Below are positions 5,936 to 7,037 of a stretch of 7,037 nucleotides of DNA, piece after piece; positions within the stretch are counted from its first letter, which is position 1; each line of letters starts with the position of its first letter. The position numbers and the translations under genes were made by a program. The notes below the pieces were generated by a model that saw only the letters and a program-made list of their open reading frames with translations, had not been told where the DNA came from and did not search any database. This DNA comes from Bacillota bacterium (GTDB taxonomy: Bacteria > Bacillota > Sulfobacillia > RBS10-35 > JAJYVM01): contig JAJYVM010000200.1 of NCBI GenBank assembly GCA_021792015.1, positions 1 to 7,037 on the forward strand, written 5' to 3'.

Positions 5936-6967
5936 GTGGCAACGAAAACACTCGTCGTGCCGGTCATCGCCGCCCTCGCCCTGCTCCTGGCCGCCTGTGG
6001 CGGGCCCGCCCCATCCGCCGCGAAGCCCGCGCCATCCGCACCCACCCAGTCCGCAGCCAAGGCAACGGCCACCGCAACGGTACCGGCAAAGCCACCTGCC
6101 GCAACCGGCCCGGTGCGGGCGGCCAGCGTCACGGACCTGGCCCTGCCGACGGCCGTCGACGGCGAGAGCGCCGTGGCGATCGGCAGCCGCGCCTACGTCA
6201 TCGGGGGCATCGCGCCCGACGGCTCGACCGTGGGCGACATCTGGTCGGCCAATCTGGCGACCGGGGGTCCGTGGCGGCGCCTGGGCAGCCTGCCGCGACC
6301 GACGCACGACGCGGCGGCGGTGGTGCTGGACGGGGCCATCGACGTCTTCGGCGGCGGCATCACGGTCTCCGCCCCCACGGCCTGGCAGGTGAACCCAGCC
6401 ACGGGCGCGGCGACGGCGCTGCCGGATCTGCCCCGCCCGCTGTCGGATGCCGGAGGGGCCGTCCTCAACGGCACGGCCTACATCGTGGGCGGCTTTGACG
6501 GCACCAACTACCGCGCGGAGATCCTGGCCTGGCATCCCGGCGGGTCCTATCAGGTGGCCGGGCACCTTCCGGCCGGGCTGCGCTATGCCGCGGTGGCGCC
6601 AAGCGGCGGCAATCTCCTCATTTTCGGGGGCGTGACCCCGGCCGGGGTCAGCGATGCCATCCTCAGCTTCGACCCGGCGACGGGTGCCGTCACCCGCGTC
6701 GGCAGCCTGCCCGTGCCGGCGATGTACATGAGCGCGGCGCCGGCTCCCCGCGCCGGTGCGCTCTGGGTGCTGGGCGGGCTCAGCCACAACGGGCCCCTGG
6801 GCGAGGTCTGGTCGTGGTCGGCCGGGGCGGCCGGCCTGAGCCGGCTCGTGGCCCTGCCCGCGACGCAGTACTACGGCGCCGCGGTCGCCGCCGGCGGCAG
6901 CGTGTACTTCATGGGCGGGCGCGGGCCGAGCGGCAGCCACACGACGGAGGTCATTCGGGTTCGCTGA
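5936..6967 (+). CDS. Kelch-repeat lipoprotein
   Basis: This is a 343-residue protein exported and lipid-anchored on the outer face of the membrane, with a beta-propeller-like domain likely used for binding. It begins with a short basic start, a hydrophobic core and the lipobox LAAC with Cys21 as the lipidated residue. An Ala/Pro/Thr-rich spacer follows (24-59), then six Kelch-like repeats of about 45-50 residues. Their Gly-Gly doublets lie near 90, 139, 185, 231, 280 and 327, within segments such as AYVIGG, IDVFGG, AYIVGG, LLIFGG, LWVLGG and VYFMGG. Six blades are enough for a closed propeller. No catalytic motif is visible, so the ligand or partner is unknown. GTG 5936 was chosen because it directly precedes the signal peptide; no ribosome site at normal spacing is present, but an extended -10 places the transcript start on this codon. 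Upstream extension of the frame gives no signal-peptide logic. Part of the 3' end is repeated just after the stop. Confidence 0.9.
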   Translation: MATKTLVVPVIAALALLLAACGGPAPSAAKPAPSAPTQSAAKATATATVPAKPPAATGPVRAASVTDLALPTAVDGESAVAIGSRAYVIGGIAPDGSTVGDIWSANLATGGPWRRLGSLPRPTHDAAAVVLDGAIDVFGGGITVSAPTAWQVNPATGAATALPDLPRPLSDAGGAVLNGTAYIVGGFDGTNYRAEILAWHPGGSYQVAGHLPAGLRYAAVAPSGGNLLIFGGVTPAGVSDAILSFDPATGAVTRVGSLPVPAMYMSAAPAPRAGALWVLGGLSHNGPLGEVWSWSAGAAGLSRLVALPATQYYGAAVAAGGSVYFMGGRGPSGSHTTEVIRVR

Positions 6968-7037
6968 CCTGCCCGCGACGCAGTACTGCGGCGCCGCGGT
7001 CGCCGCCGGCGGCGGGGCGGACTTCAGGGGCGAACGC
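6853..7037 (+). repeat. Imperfect direct repeat, 115-base period, at the end of the Kelch gene
   Basis: Bases 6853-6922, inside the last Kelch repeat, recur at 6968-7037 just after the stop codon with 62 of 70 positions identical by eye. The first 46 positions differ at only one base; the other seven differences are in the last 24. The period is not a multiple of three, so the second copy is not in the gene's frame. The repeat reaches the right edge and may continue. Confidence 0.85.

Noticed and set aside
5708..6940. Long antisense open frame (410 codons) opposite the Kelch gene
   Set aside because: The sense strand encodes a signal peptide with lipobox and six Kelch repeats; the antisense translation is low-complexity Arg/Ala/Gly.

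Overview
The window is about 7 kb of GC-rich bacterial DNA with five genes, all on the + strand and tightly packed. The very high GC, the divergent MreB-like protein, the FtsH-like protease with a Gly/Met-rich insert and the near-leaderless promoters would suit a Chloroflexota-type or similar high-GC lineage. That placement is an inference with low confidence, because no rRNA or other marker gene is present.

Layout. Positions 2-499 hold the C-terminal part of a major facilitator transporter, cut by the left edge. A 44-base gap with a good sigma-70-type promoter leads into a divergent MreB/actin-like ATPase (544-1635). After a 91-base gap with a related promoter comes a large ORF (1727-4921). 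It encodes a membrane-anchored FtsH-like AAA+ zinc protease interrupted by a complete 407-residue intein with a LAGLIDADG homing endonuclease (DNA 2699-3919). Eleven bases later starts a 255-residue membrane-anchored protein that I do not recognise (4933-5700), probably translated from the same mRNA. A 235-base gap holds a degenerate copy of the preceding gene's tail, a GC-rich hairpin and an extended -10 promoter. The last gene (5936-6967) encodes a lipoprotein with six Kelch-type repeats. The final 70 bases are a degenerate copy of part of that gene's own 3' end.

How they may work together. The protease and the unknown anchored protein look like one operon, so the small protein could be a partner or substrate; this rests on spacing only. 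The transporter, the MreB-like gene and the Kelch lipoprotein appear to be separate transcription units linked only by an envelope theme.

The main discovery is the intein. It sits directly before the Thr-Asn (sensor 1) of the AAA second region of homology, so the protease cannot be a working ATPase until it splices. Secondary points are a Cys-Gly-Cys motif near the C-terminal splice junction, a protease without the usual extracytoplasmic domain, two promoters sharing a -10 plus GTGGGT element, and two genes each followed by a degraded copy of their own 3' end.
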